A DNA stretch of 64,000 nucleotides, taken from Apostichopus japonicus. Taxonomy: Eukaryota; Echinodermata; Holothuroidea; Aspidochirotida; Stichopodidae. The position numbers were made by a program, and so were the translations under genes. The notes under the pieces were generated by a model, which had not been told where the DNA came from, ran no database searches, and saw only the letters and a program-made list of their open reading frames with translations. Positions within the stretch are counted from its first letter, which is position 1. The number at the start of each line of letters is the position of its first letter. The DNA lies in contig NC_092564.1 of NCBI RefSeq assembly GCF_037975245.1, forward strand, positions 13,418,484 through 13,482,483. Direction: 5' to 3'. Below, in pieces: positions 1-13,100 of this stretch.

Positions 1-491
1 TCAGTTTATCAAGATACAATTAGTTTATGGTAACTGTACAGTGGTTCTAAGCAGATGTTAACTCGTTAAATTAGAGCTCAATATACATTGTGTTTCACTG
101 TCGATTCCACTTCAGAGTTAGTCGCAGAACTGGCTCAAATTTTGCATGTTCAACTGTACCAAATCAAATCGAAAAATGTTCCTGGTTCTGACGTGGTTAC
201 TATGGAGATAATAGAGATAATAAACAAACATAACCTGTGTCTATCGTCTTTCATAGCGTTAATGTTAAATTTATGGGTACAAGGAATTGTTGCGGGAAAT
301 TCCCCCCAAGAGAAAATAGTTTGCAGGACTCTCTAGATATACTGTGGGAATCCCACAATTGCGCGTCTTAATGCGTACACTGGTTCATATATAGACTACC
401 CCATAGCCCACCATCTGGCATTCCTAGTTCAGAGTCCACCTTTGATCCAATAAATCATATTTTCTAATTTATAACTTTTTCTATTTTCCAG
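1..491. other. Intron, nothing recognised
   Basis: This is AT-rich sequence ending in the TTTTTCTATTTTCCAG acceptor of exon 1. No VPS13-like coding block, repeat or RNA was recognised. It is presumed to be the 3' part of an intron whose upstream exon would encode the end of the chorein region. Confidence 0.6.
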
Positions 492-1803
492 ACTACAGAT
501 GAAAACTGGTTGCCATGCATCCTTGACCAATCAGTGGAGATGATTTACAAGGTCATTTGCATTCCCCCCTTTCTTTATCCTATTCTGTTATTTGGGTTTA
601 TATTAAACATAGTATCAAAGATGTGAGGTGTTTCATACCATCAGTTTACTTTCCAACCTCATTTGAACATCAGCTTTGCATATAGTTGGCATCGGTTTGT
701 ACAGGAGGACCTAGTTTTAGCATTATTCGATTTGGAAAGCCTTTTTTAAGTCCTTGTATTTCATTAGTTCAATGTCATTCTATCCATAAATTACAGGTTT
801 CCCACCATTTGCCTCAGTTTATGCCATTGTTTTTATGTACAACCAGTTTGTCTCTAATAAAATATGTTATTGTTAAACAAGGTTTCAAAATGCAATAAAA
901 TATAGCAAGGTACTTCATTCAATGAAAACTCCAGACATGATTATGATAGTTTTACACAGCACATCTCCTTGGCAAGTGTTAATTACCTTTTGTGTCAGTT
1001 GTCAGTGATTAAATTACTGAAACTATTTATAGTAACCATTATACTCCTGTCTTCATCCTACCTCCTATAGCTTGTGCAATTGAACTCTTTGGCCGTGTAC
1101 TGGAACACAGACTCACCTCTGTATTCTGCAATGGAGAGGCCACAGCTCATGGTAAGAGTCCTCCATCAACTCCTCCATCTTATTATCTTAAACTAAGGTC
1201 TATATAACGCTCTGATAAATGCCTCATGAGTGAACTATTGACTTGGAAATGCGATTGAAAACTGCTTGGATAGAAGAAGAGTCTACTTAATCCTATGGAA
1301 AATGCCAGTTAGCAAGAAGCTTGAGTATCATCAAACAATATGGATACATATTTATGTTTTGGTGCCAGTTAGGCTGGCCTATGAATACCAAAATAAATTG
1401 TGAGCAATGGGTATTGAGTATTCTGGTGCAAGATAGGCTTCTTACTCTGGCCCAGTGGGGTGTCAAAGTGGAGCGAATAAATCTTACAAGAATACTGATT
1501 TAATGCATATATATGATGGTGTCATTGTCAAAAGGTTTAAACAAAATAATATTGCAATTTCATCTGAATCCTTCTATATAATTGGTTAAAATAAATGTGG
1601 TCATTCTGTCAACTCTCAAAAGTGGTTAATGAAACACTTTAGTCGTCCCTTGTGGTTATTATCATTAGTGTGATGACGCTATTAACGGTTGCTTATTATT
1701 TTTTATCGCCCTTTCTGTTTTCAATTTTTTTTTTCTTCCATTCAGGCTGGGATGAAAGAATCTGTGGCAAAGAAGGATAAGGTACCCCCTGGTTATCAGT
1801 ACC
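492..1803 (+). CDS. VPS13C: VPS13 exons 1-3 of window (post-chorein segment)
   Basis: Exons 492-551, 1071-1151 and 1746-1803, window residues 1-66. Exon 1 encodes TTDENWLPCILDQSVEMIYK and exon 2 starts LVQLNSLAVYWNTDS. These match the VPS13 block 'TTD..W.PC' followed by 'L..L..YWN'. Phases are 0, 0 and 1. The donor of exon 1 is AAG|GTCATT, which is weak at +3 to +5, but the frame and homology across the junction are clean. Exon 3 (AGMKESVAKKDKVPPGYQY) corresponds to the variable loop before the conserved 'PISA.AKL.MNP' block. The chorein N-terminal exons must lie upstream of position 1. Confidence 0.85.
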
Positions 1804-4146
1804 GTGAGTAAGACCTTTCTAATTTTATCTCTATTCAGCTGTCTTGATAAAACCGGGAGAAACCACAGACAGATCTCTCTTGTTTAGCTTCCTCTCAGCT
1901 GACAACTGAATGTAGAAATTTAAGAGAAGGGGCTTGGAGGTATTCACCTGTTATTCATGGTGTTGCCTTTTAAGTCAAAAGATATAAAACATATGTGAAA
2001 CATGCATAGATCTGTGGCTATGTAATGTTCATAATATTCATGTGTGTTGTTTGATCCCCCCATTGGCTAAACTGGAGATATTTGTAATACATGCACATAG
2101 ACAATACCATTGTTGGTCCTGCAAATTAAACTTGTTTTCCCACAAACCGATATTTGTCAATAATGTCATCCACAGGTGATAAAATTGTGGGATCCGATAA
2201 TATTCTTGTCACTTAATATATGTAGTCTCTTTGTAACTTGACAGTGGTCTAAATTAATATTCTTTATCTTATCTGAAAGCAAGGCTGCAGTTTAAATATT
2301 TGTTCATTAACAGTTCAAGGTCAGGTCAGATAGGATTGTCATTGAACTGGCCAGGATTTTACTTGTAACAATAAGATTGTTAGCTTGAGCTGTTCTTTAA
2401 AATATAAAGTAATTTACTTGTTGTCATGTTCTTTGATAAATGAGGCTAGATTCAGCAGCCCCTCTTCCCGCCCCCCCTTCCCCATCACCCCAATAAAAGT
2501 AAGTGAATGAATGAGGAGATTGTGTATGTGGTATTTTACCTAATGATTACTGTATCCCAACAAGAATAAGTCTAAACTTAGGGGGCAGAATATAATTTAG
2601 GATTCCAAACGTGACACTTTTCATAAAATCACATGTAACAAAAAAATTAAAAAAATTTAGAAACAAATTACTTTTTGCTTCACTGCAAGAAATTGAAATT
2701 TGACTAAACAGACAAATGAGTCACTGTGTTGTTTGTTTTTACTATGAAAAAAATAAAAAATTGATACAGCTGGTTTAAGATACTGTTAGAGTGTGCTAGT
2801 ATTCAACACCCTGCAACAAACAAAATACTTTCAGTAAAAAACATCACTTTTAAATCTTTGGGGTGGGTCACTGGGTCTCTAACACAAAATAATTGCTCCA
2901 CTGGTCTCTCTCACCCCTGTTATGTTTTCCTTCTCTCCTTTAAAGCTTGGTACTTTCCATTCACAGTTGTTTAGTATTTCGGGCCTACTTTAAGATATCT
3001 ACATCAATCCTTGCTTACATGTTCCCTCAAGACAAGATGCTCACCATGTACATGTTTGCAAGTACTGTTACCTCTTAGCTTCTTAAACTGTAAGTTCAAT
3101 ATTTGAATAAATTGTTCACATTTGTTCATGTTTCAGTCATTGCACCTATATCATCACAAGCACAGATGAGAATCAACCCACGTCCAGAGGCTAAAATGGA
3201 AATACCTAAGGCTTGGTTGAACCTAGTAGTGAACAGCATTGCTGTCGCTCTGCAGAGGAAACAGGTACAGTTTTTCAAAATGAAGATATTCTCTAGAGCT
3301 TCATGACAGACCTGTGCCACATAATGCTGCACAATAGTACAAAAAGGTGGATGAAATATAGGTAACACCCCCCTCCCCCCCCTCCCCCCTCCCCCAAGAC
3401 AAAAACTTAAATGAAATGTTAGGTAACATCCCCCCTCCCCCCCTCTCAACCCAAAGGATGATAGTAACATGTAAGCATTTCTTCCATTTTAATCTACCTT
3501 GAGAATAAAAAATAAAAAAATCCTTTACTTCCAAGTTAATTTCTAACCAGCATTACCCCATTTGTCCTAATTTTGCATAAATTCTAAATTTATTCTTCGT
3601 TTTTCATTATCAGTACCGAGACGTCATGAAGCTACTTCAGAACTTTGAGATGATGGCTCGCAATGACCCCTTCAGGAAGTACAAGCCAGATTGCCCTCTG
3701 AAGGGAAATGCCAAGAAGTGGTGAGTCCTCTTCCAGTATATATATATATATATATATATTTATTTATATGGATCTGTCATAATAGGGGTCTACTCAGCAG
3801 CTGACCATGTGTTGCACATATCTTGCTGCCCATATGTTGGCAGCATATTTTGGACCTGGTTGTACTTAAGTCCAGTTTGGTTGGCATTTTGCTAAACTAG
3901 TACTTTTACTGTGTGAGTAGCAGATACACATGCTTTTATTCTGAGTCTTGTACTGGTTATCAGGCATGAACGTGAGTCTTTCACTGGTTATCAGGCATGA
4001 ACGTGAGTCTTTCACTTCTAGCTTTACATAAACGTCCAAGATCCCCTTGAATGAATTATTACATTTCTTGATAAGCAATTCATTCTTGATAAGCATTTCT
4101 CAGCAATGTAATTGTCAAACTACCACAAAGCAACAGGATAGGCTAC

Positions 4147-4188
<42 letters not shown>

Positions 4189-7100
4189 TACTGGTGTTCT
4201 TATATGTGCACATGTCTGCCCAGAACAGTATGAGTGTACACTGCTTAACGAATATATCCATTATATCTGTCCACAGGTGGCATTATGCCATGAACAGCGT
4301 CATGAAGGAAGAGATCAAACGACGCAGTGAGCTGTGGTCTTGGAAGCACATGGAGAAACATCGTAAGATGTGCAAGCAGTACACCAAGCTATATCTAGAT
4401 AAGCTGGACACAAGCAAACCAGGAAAAGACCTCATAGCCAAAGTCGAGGTATAACATGTCTATGCCAAACACAACTTCCTTTAGACTTTGTTTTAACACT
4501 TGGGCAGAAGTTAAACAACACGTCCTGTAAGGCATTTTTTTGTGTGCATTTGACCAAAATGCTCAAAATAAGACATCGATTGACCAACCTTAGATGACAC
4601 TAAACTAGCTTTTTTTCATCAAATGAATATTAAGTATCATGTAAATAATCTTTCCATTTGATTCCGAGCATTTTGTCACTAAGACACGTTTTCACATGAC
4701 CATTAATCCCATGCAAATTCCAAATTAAAAAAAAATGTAACTGATTAAATAAGGTGTTCTGCGATATCTTTATCATGCTACATTTAGCTACTAAGTCACA
4801 TTGTAGGATTATAATGAAAAAAAAGTCCCCCAGAAAGATACATTCTACCTCTTTGTATTTCATGTTTAATACCAAACACAGTACTAATCAACCAGCCAAT
4901 GTAAATCAAAGGTATGAATATGAACTGATGGCTTGTACTGTATGTCATGTTACAAGAAAAATACAAGGAAATGGCACAGAAGAACACCTGCAATATAAAC
5001 AATGTGTGTTGATGTATTGATAGGCCATATGCTTGCACTTTGTATGTAGATAACACTTTGGTCATCAGAGGTATGGCAGTTTTGAAAATGGAAACTTTTT
5101 TTTAATAAACCAAACATGGTAGTAACATGCAGGGTTAAACAAGGTATGAACACAAAATGATGGTCCTAATGAAAAATATGGAGCAAAATAAAGAAAAAAG
5201 AAAAACAATATAGTTTTAAGTCTATCCCACAGTAAGGCAGTTTAGCATCAAGTATATTTAATCCAACCATTTATTTATTCAGAATATCAGAAAAGTTACT
5301 GTTACCTTTCATCATATCTTTCCAAGTATGATTCATTAAGAGAGCCAGCCCTTTGTTTCGATCTTAACTAGAGTTTTTCAACAGAAGCAAAAACTTGAAA
5401 ATGGTTTACAAGCAATTTTAATTCACCTTCCAGATCTCTTTTTTCATTCTTTTTCCTTTCTTAGGCTCTTGAAAAGGAGCTTGATGTCCTGAACATCACG
5501 TTATGTCGGCAGCAAGCAGAGGCTGAATTTAGGAGGCTAGGAAAGAAGAGGCAGGCGGAAGGTGGTGGAGGATGGTTTGGCGGATGGTTGGGAGGAAAAA
5601 AGAAGAAAGAGAAGAAAGAAGAAGAGAAAGACATGAAAGGTAAAATAGATACAGAAAACCAAGCATTTTTACAACCAATAATAGAAATGTTTTCAATCTA
5701 CCCTGTTGTAGTTTTGCTACAAAAATTTCTGACTCCTAAAACTGCCTTTCTAAAATTCTTCATAGTAGCGTCAACATGATCAAATGAGGATCCCATCTAG
5801 AAATATGCTGCAAGTAATAAATGATTTCCTTTGAATCATAAAATGTTGTCCAAAAATGTTACAATTAGTATTAATCCTGTAAGATTAAGCAAGATTAATA
5901 TCAATCTTTTCTTGGTAGCAATTTTGAAGACTCTAAAATTTGTAAACATAAATTTCATAAATTTCACGTTTGACTTTGCTTCATTATATGAAATGAAACT
6001 ATCCAAGCTAATGAACTACATCGCTATGGGATTTCAGTATCAGATCTTATCCAAACAGAGAACTGCTTTCAAAATATTGTTCTGTTTTCAATGTTTTCTC
6101 ATCTGTGAAAACAAACTTCTATAACATCTGTCCGTCTTTTCCAGGATGACTAGCTCCGTAGAACGGCCATAAATTTACTCAGCATGTATCTTACAGCCTG
6201 ACTTATCAGCTTAGTTTCATGCTTGTTACCTCAAATCAAAAGTTAAATGCTGCAGAAAGTGCAGTTCACGAAACCGATGAATCCATATCTGACATTGATT
6301 TAATCGACAGTTGCCATCACAATTGAAAATCGACTTCATTTCACGGATCTCACTCTTTTTATCGTCAAATTAGCGGAATTTAACCTTCCGTGTCCTGATG
6401 TATGCTCTGATGAATCTGTTCTTCAGTATCATGTTACAGATGGATTGGCTGAACTCTCAAGCTGAACGATGCAGTCATGGTTATAATTACATGAATGCAC
6501 ACACATGCTGTGGCATGTGATGTGAGGTGATCATAGCCATTACTGGGACCTGAGGGGATAGGGAATGGAATTGGAGTGATACATTTATGTAGGCTCCACA
6601 CATGCTGTGGCATGTGATGTGATGTGAAATAGGTATTACTGGGACAAGACCTAAGGACAAGAGAATTGTGGTTTTTGATAACCAATTCAAGATGAGCACT
6701 ATATCACATAACATTTATTTACGTGTAAATGTTGTTAACTTGTAAACTTTGTACCTGTGATTATTTCTAAACTTACTATTGGTGAAACAAAGTACAATAA
6801 ATTATTGAAAGTTGTTATGGCGACCAAACTCCAAATTTTGACGGTGTTTTGTCCTGTTTCTTCGCAGAACGTTTCCAAGATGCTATGACAGAGGAAGAGA
6901 AGGCCAAGATGTATTCAGCTATTGGGTACAGTGAGAATGTCCCAGACCCAGCCTTCCCACCTGATGTAAGATCAATAACAGTAGCACACTATCTCAGTGT
7001 AGTGGGTAGTAGTGGGCCATGGTGTAGATGGTTGACAGCAGATAGATGAATAATATCAAACCTTTGGTCAGACAATTGTAGAAAGGGAGAGGTGGAATGG

Positions 7101-10100
7101 GGTGGAGGGTTGCGAAGGTCAGGGGAGGGTGGGTAGAAGCAAAAAGTTAGGATGGTAATTTTAGGTAACATAAATGTATGGACTAGGAGTGGGGAGGGTG
7201 AGGGAGGGGCAGAGGCACATATTAAAGCCATGAGTGTACAGACAAGATTATAGATAGCTTAATCAACTCATTTGTTTCCTCAACTCCCACCCCCACCCCT
7301 TCCCCCTTCTTTCCCTATTCATGTGGTGTGATACTCATACAATGGACCTAGATAAGAGTCAGAAATGTTTGATAAACATTTGTAATGTTACCATGTGGAT
7401 ACTTAGAATAGACATTAAACAGGTAGAGAATTAGCCTAATAAGAGTAACATTGAATAACAGTAGGCCTTAAAATGATATCAGCTATTTGAAGTTACTATG
7501 ATGTCATGGTAACATGCATATGGTTCAGAAAAGAGTTTTAAAAACATGACTGCCTTGTAGATCAAAGCAAAGTTTGAATTGCTTCCACAATTTATATGAC
7601 TTTTCTGTGCTGTTTTGTTTGTCCATCTGTGGAGAGAGCACACAGACAGGTTGAATGGTGTCATTACTACTACCATTGGTAAAGCTGGCTTCAACATGTC
7701 ATTTATCTAACTTTTACCTCCAATTAATGTCAGTTGTGTTATGAGCACATCACCTGAAATTGAGGATTGACAATAAAACCAAACTCATTTGTAATGATGT
7801 AAAAGTTAGCTAAATTTTTCAGTTACGAATAGTCAAGTCACATGGTACTATTCGAGGTCTGAAGTGAGTCCTTTTAGCCAACTTGCATTAGCACAGTGGA
7901 GGAGTTATATAGCCTATACCCTACACTTTTGTATATATTTAGAGAGCGTGATATGTGACACTGGTTAATCTACAGCATGCCCTCAAACTTCCTATATAAC
8001 TTTAGACAATCCACTTGGTTTTAATGTAACAATTATTCCCGTGAAGGAAATGTTAATGTGTACATTTTACATGTCGTTCCTTTTGACAGTACGTTGGTGT
8101 GATTGCTAGCGTCAAACTGGAGGATACATCGGTACGTCTGATAGAGGATGCCGAGTCCAGAGGTGACTTGGTTAAAGTCGCAATCACAGACCTATCTGCT
8201 AACTTCAACCAACGACCAAGTGCTGAGGCAATCAAGTAAGAATATCTTCAGGAAACCTTTATGACATGCTAAAAGCCTCTGCTCTCCCCCCCCCCCCCCC
8301 CCAAAAAAATCTATCCCAGGATGCTCCTGTTGTCAGTAAGGGTCGAGAGGTTACAGAAGCTTTGAATACTCTGGCTCTTATCTCTGGAACAAGTTACCCG
8401 ATCACATTCGAACATGCTCTAAACTTTCTACATTCAAAAGTCTACTTAAGATCCATCTTTTCACTTGTTCTTTTGTAAATTAATCTGCTTTCTTTGTAAA
8501 GCGCCTTGAGCAGTGACTTTTGTCTACAGATTTGGCGCTTTATAAGTCTCATTTATTATTATCATTATTATTATTATTATTATTATTGTGGAGGTCAGGC
8601 TTACCATGCAGGTTCGGTTTTCAGGTTGTCTTGTAGCGGCTAAATGTCATTACAATTTAATACGGACCTGCTGAATGTGTAGAATGACTTCCAAAGTACA
8701 AGCCAGTTGGTTTTTATCACATTAATCGCTAACTGATAAACAGAAGAAGTGGAAAATGTTGCTGAGTTTGTTAGTAGTTATTAAAGTTTCCATGTATTTC
8801 AGAATTACTTGGATCTATCCTTCTTTAAGAACTTTTGGTGACCTAGACCAACCTTCATCTGTCTAAATGGAAAGTAGGAACTATACCCTTGTTCTTTCGT
8901 GAAATATCTTGTCCATGCTTGAATCTTACGCCATGGAATTTTATCGAAGCCTCTTCAGTAGCTCTAAAGGCTTAAAATTGTTAGTATTTGGTTTCTTTTG
9001 AGTGCACTAATAGACAAATAGCAGAGCAAGAAAAGGAAATGTTATTCAGTTTAATCTCTAAAAACAAATTAATATTTTCAGCATGCAAGTGAGTGAGTCT
9101 TTCAAAAGAAAAATTTATGCCAACTTGGGATTCAAAGTATGAGCAATTTGCTTAATTTTAACTTAATTTTCAATCATAGGCTGGAGGCCCAACTGGGTGA
9201 CTTTAGTGTGCTTGGCACCCCTCTGAATGGTACAGTTCCCCAGATGGTTGAGTCACAGACCCAACTAGCAGACACCAAACTACCTATGATTGACTTTAAT
9301 CTGGAGACTAATCCAGTAGATGGACTGGCAGATCAAAGGATTAGATTAAAATCACAACCGATTAAAGTCACCTATGATGCCGTAAGTATGGCAGAGATGG
9401 CACTTTAAATTGATCATTTTAGTTTATCTAGTAAATTTCCAATGTTTACACCTTTTCCCCTTGTCACATGGGTTTATTTTTGACAAGAAATTTGTAAACC
9501 TTTCTTTCAAGGAAACCACACCAGCATAAAGGAGAATTAAGTCATATTAATCACAGAGTACATTAGCCTCCTTTAGCCAGTCATTTTAACTGAATGAGAT
9601 TCTTATCATATGGCTCTGTCTAATAGATCTCCGTTGATCAATAGAGAGAACGACTGGAATTAAACCTAATGCCGACCTTGCAAAACTTCCCGGAACCACT
9701 GATCTTACACTAATAGCTAAAGAATGGAGACAGCGACAGTATTCATACATAGTGTTTTATAATTAACTTGATCTTATTTCTTTTCTACAGAACACAGTTA
9801 TTGAGATTACCAAGTTCTTCTTGCCCCCCGACGATGTTCAGCTGGACGAGTAAGTAGTGTGTGGTATCTCTGACATTAACATGATAGGAGTAAGGTGGGG
9901 AGTGGGTGGTGTATTTTATAGGCACTGATCACCCAATCCTTGACCGAGAGGTGTTCATCTGCCATCTGGATGCTCGAACTGTTCTGAATCTCTGGATGCT
10001 TTCAGTTTAGGTCATGTATAGGTCACACCTCCCACCGCACCACTTAGGTGTGCTTCTGGGGTGAGGGGCCAGCAACCCCCCACCCGTCAGTAATTCCTAA

Positions 10101-13100
10101 GCTGCTGTGAACCACTGATTAGCCCATGTGGATTTCTCTTATAGTGCCTCACAGCCTATATTAGCTCTTGACTTATGTCAATCTTCATGGGCTATTGTTC
10201 ACTCTAGCTTTTATATTTCAAAAAAAAGGGAAAAATCTTACATTCTGAAATGGAGAATGTATTGTTATTATGAATTTTAGTATGGTTACTTTATTATCAC
10301 GATGTTATAATTTGGTTTAAGCAAAAACTTTTGAAAGAACATGCATTGATACTTAACAAAAGCAGAAAATATGCCACAATTGGTTCTGCTGTCCCGCGGA
10401 ACAATTGTCGACTGATGACAATATTTCAGTTGTTGGGAGCTGGGTGTGTTGTTAAGGTGAAAACTGGTGATTTATTGAACATCTCATCTCTTGTTTCTGT
10501 TATCTGTTCAAATTCAGCCTCTCTGCCGCAGCTACGACGGGATTAATGGACATGGGAGGCCAGTCAACCACGGGACTCCAGTTTATGGTGGACAACAAGA
10601 AGATAACGGATATCGGTATAGAGATCAAACCGTTGTATGTGGTGGTACCTGAGAAAGGCATTGATGATGGGTACGATGACTTGACAACATTTTAAGAAAA
10701 TATATTGATTTCATCAGTGTTGCATGTTGTAGTTCCATTGTGTACAGAGACTAGGAAAGGTGCATGGACTATGAGTGGGGAGGGTGAGGGGGGCATTGGC
10801 CTATTCTTAAAGCCATGAGTGTACAGACAAGATTATAGATAGCTTAATCAACTCATTAGTTTCCTCATCTCTTACTCCCCCCCCCCTCCCCCTTCTTTCC
10901 CTATTCATGTGGTTCCTTTCCATACTTCTGTTATGGTTCTACTAACAATGTAAGGCTTTATTAAGTTCACTTTCGAGAGGAGATTTGTAATAAAGTGCCT
11001 TCAAGCAACCATGTTTATGTTTTCAAATAAGGTCTAAGTCAATGTAAAATAAAAAAAACTATGCACAATATATAGTAGACCAATTTAGTCTGTTGAGTTC
11101 AGGCTTGTAAATTTGCTCACAAATGACATTTGGATTCTGACTGGGTTTTTTTCTTACTTCTTTTTTTCTTAATAATAAAATAAAAATGTTAGCAAAACTG
11201 CTTATCCACTAGAGAGCCTGTGTAGGAGAATGTGTAAAAGTAAGTTGGCCTGACGTTTCGATCCTAGCAGGATCTTCTTCAAAGGCTTAAAAAAACAAGA
11301 ACAAACACTTTTTTTTAAATCTTCTTTTCTTATAGGAAAGGCAGAACATTGGTCATAGATCTGGGAGAGATTGGCATGAAGACCCAGAATGATTCCAGAC
11401 ACATTGGAGAAAGGAAAGAGGTTTGTGTTTCCTTCCATCATTGTCCTAGAGTTTATAGGAACATTTTCCAATCAGACCTTTCCACATCAGTATAAGTAAA
11501 CTGCACTGAAATCTGCAGATGTATATTAATCTCATTTTGTGAGGGCTCGGGAATTGAATTAGTCTAGACAGGGGTTTGCCAACTCTGCCATCCAAAATAA
11601 CTGAGAGTAAAAGGTTACAGTTGACTAAAGGAGGATACCCAACTAGATCTTCATTATAAAGAACATGAGAACCAGAAAAGGTGACAGATCTACTGGCAAG
11701 AAACTGCTTTGATATGGGATTTTATTATCGAATAATCTTCCAAATCAAATTCAAGGAGCTTTATTAATGCAGACTTCTAAATAAATCACATTTCAAGTTT
11801 TTTACATTTATGATTCCTTTATTACTTTTTAGAACGAATCAGAAGAGGAGTTGATCAAGAAGGCCTACGATAGATTCGACATAAGTCTGAAGAGTATGCA
11901 GGTCATCTTGGCTGGAGACGGTGAGTTTAAGAATTAAATTGATGTAATAAAACAAAATATTTATCCTTCAATAAGCTGTGTAAACCATGGTTAAATTGTC
12001 CAGTATTTTCTTCGGTATATTTTACTTTAGTTGTGTGGATGGAATTTTTACATGTAAAGCTTTATGGCCAGTATGCAAAACACCTCCATTGTATGTTGCT
12101 CCAGAAAGCTTGAAAGGGATAGACTCTTGTGAATGTTTTCTCTTATTAATTTCCTTAGTTTAGGTCCCTCTGGTAGAGGACTTTCTGTAGATACAAGAAA
12201 AGAAAGTGTAAGAACAAAATAAATAGAACCTTTTTTTATTTTCTGTCCCACCTCAGGAGATGATTGGCAAGCTATCAGAACGTTGAAGAACAGTTCAAAC
12301 CACATACTGCAACCTCTCGGATTGAACCTGCTCCTGCAGAAGTGCATGGTGGAGGATGCCAGGCTACCAAAGTATAGTTTCAATTTCTACCTCTGCTCTT
12401 GACTAGTGACTTATTATCCATGACATTGCAGAATCAAAGTGAAAGTGAAACCAATTTAATGATAATTCGTGTAGTTTGTTTGTTTTGGGAAATTTTGTTT
12501 TTTTTTTGCCAGGAGGGAGGGGGGAGGGGGGTGTTCAAAGTAAATTATATTTTATGTGATTATATTTTAGCTACAATACAAGCATGCAGTTGTTATGCAG
12601 TATCACTAGGGTGGCAAAGAAGACTTCATTAAGCTATTCCACCTGAAAGAATCACAAGTAGTCCATTTCGTTGGAGCCTTAAGGGTTCACAATTTATCGC
12701 TAGTAGAAAGCCTTTGACATTTTTTCATATCGAGATATATTGTTCGCGGGACGGATCATTGATCCTTGTGTTATGTTCTTGATTAGAATCAATTATTAAA
12801 GATTTTTCATCGGTCCAATGTTTGTGACATTTGAATAAACAACAAATTGTTGTGAAAGTTTTTCAAGGAACATTTAGTTACAGTAGTAAAATTACCCATT
12901 CATATCCTCCATTATGTATTAATGTTCATCTGCCTTTCGCTGTTAGAACAACCGTGATAGAAAGTAATAATTATCAAAGAGCAGATGGCCAACTTTATTC
13001 AAACTTAGTCCTGTGCATGTATGGTAAACAACCAACATTAATATTAAAAAATAAAAATGGGTTTTCAGACAATTTTTGTAATATAATGATTGCGGAATTT

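Noticed and set aside
88-336. 82-codon open frame before exon 1
   Set aside because: No VPS13 match, no flanking splice pattern fitting the phase, composition like intron.
3126-3534. Gly-rich proteins on the minus strand
   Set aside because: Produced by G-rich complement of C tracts and overlapping VPS13 exon 4; no start context or family match.
4047-4454. 135-codon frame as a separate gene
   Set aside because: Its second half is VPS13 exon 6; the first half is an (AT)n microsatellite read as Tyr-Ile repeats.
5588-5650. Lys/Glu run as low-complexity non-coding
   Set aside because: It is within exon 7, in frame, and VPS13C has a similar lysine-rich loop after a Trp/Gly motif.
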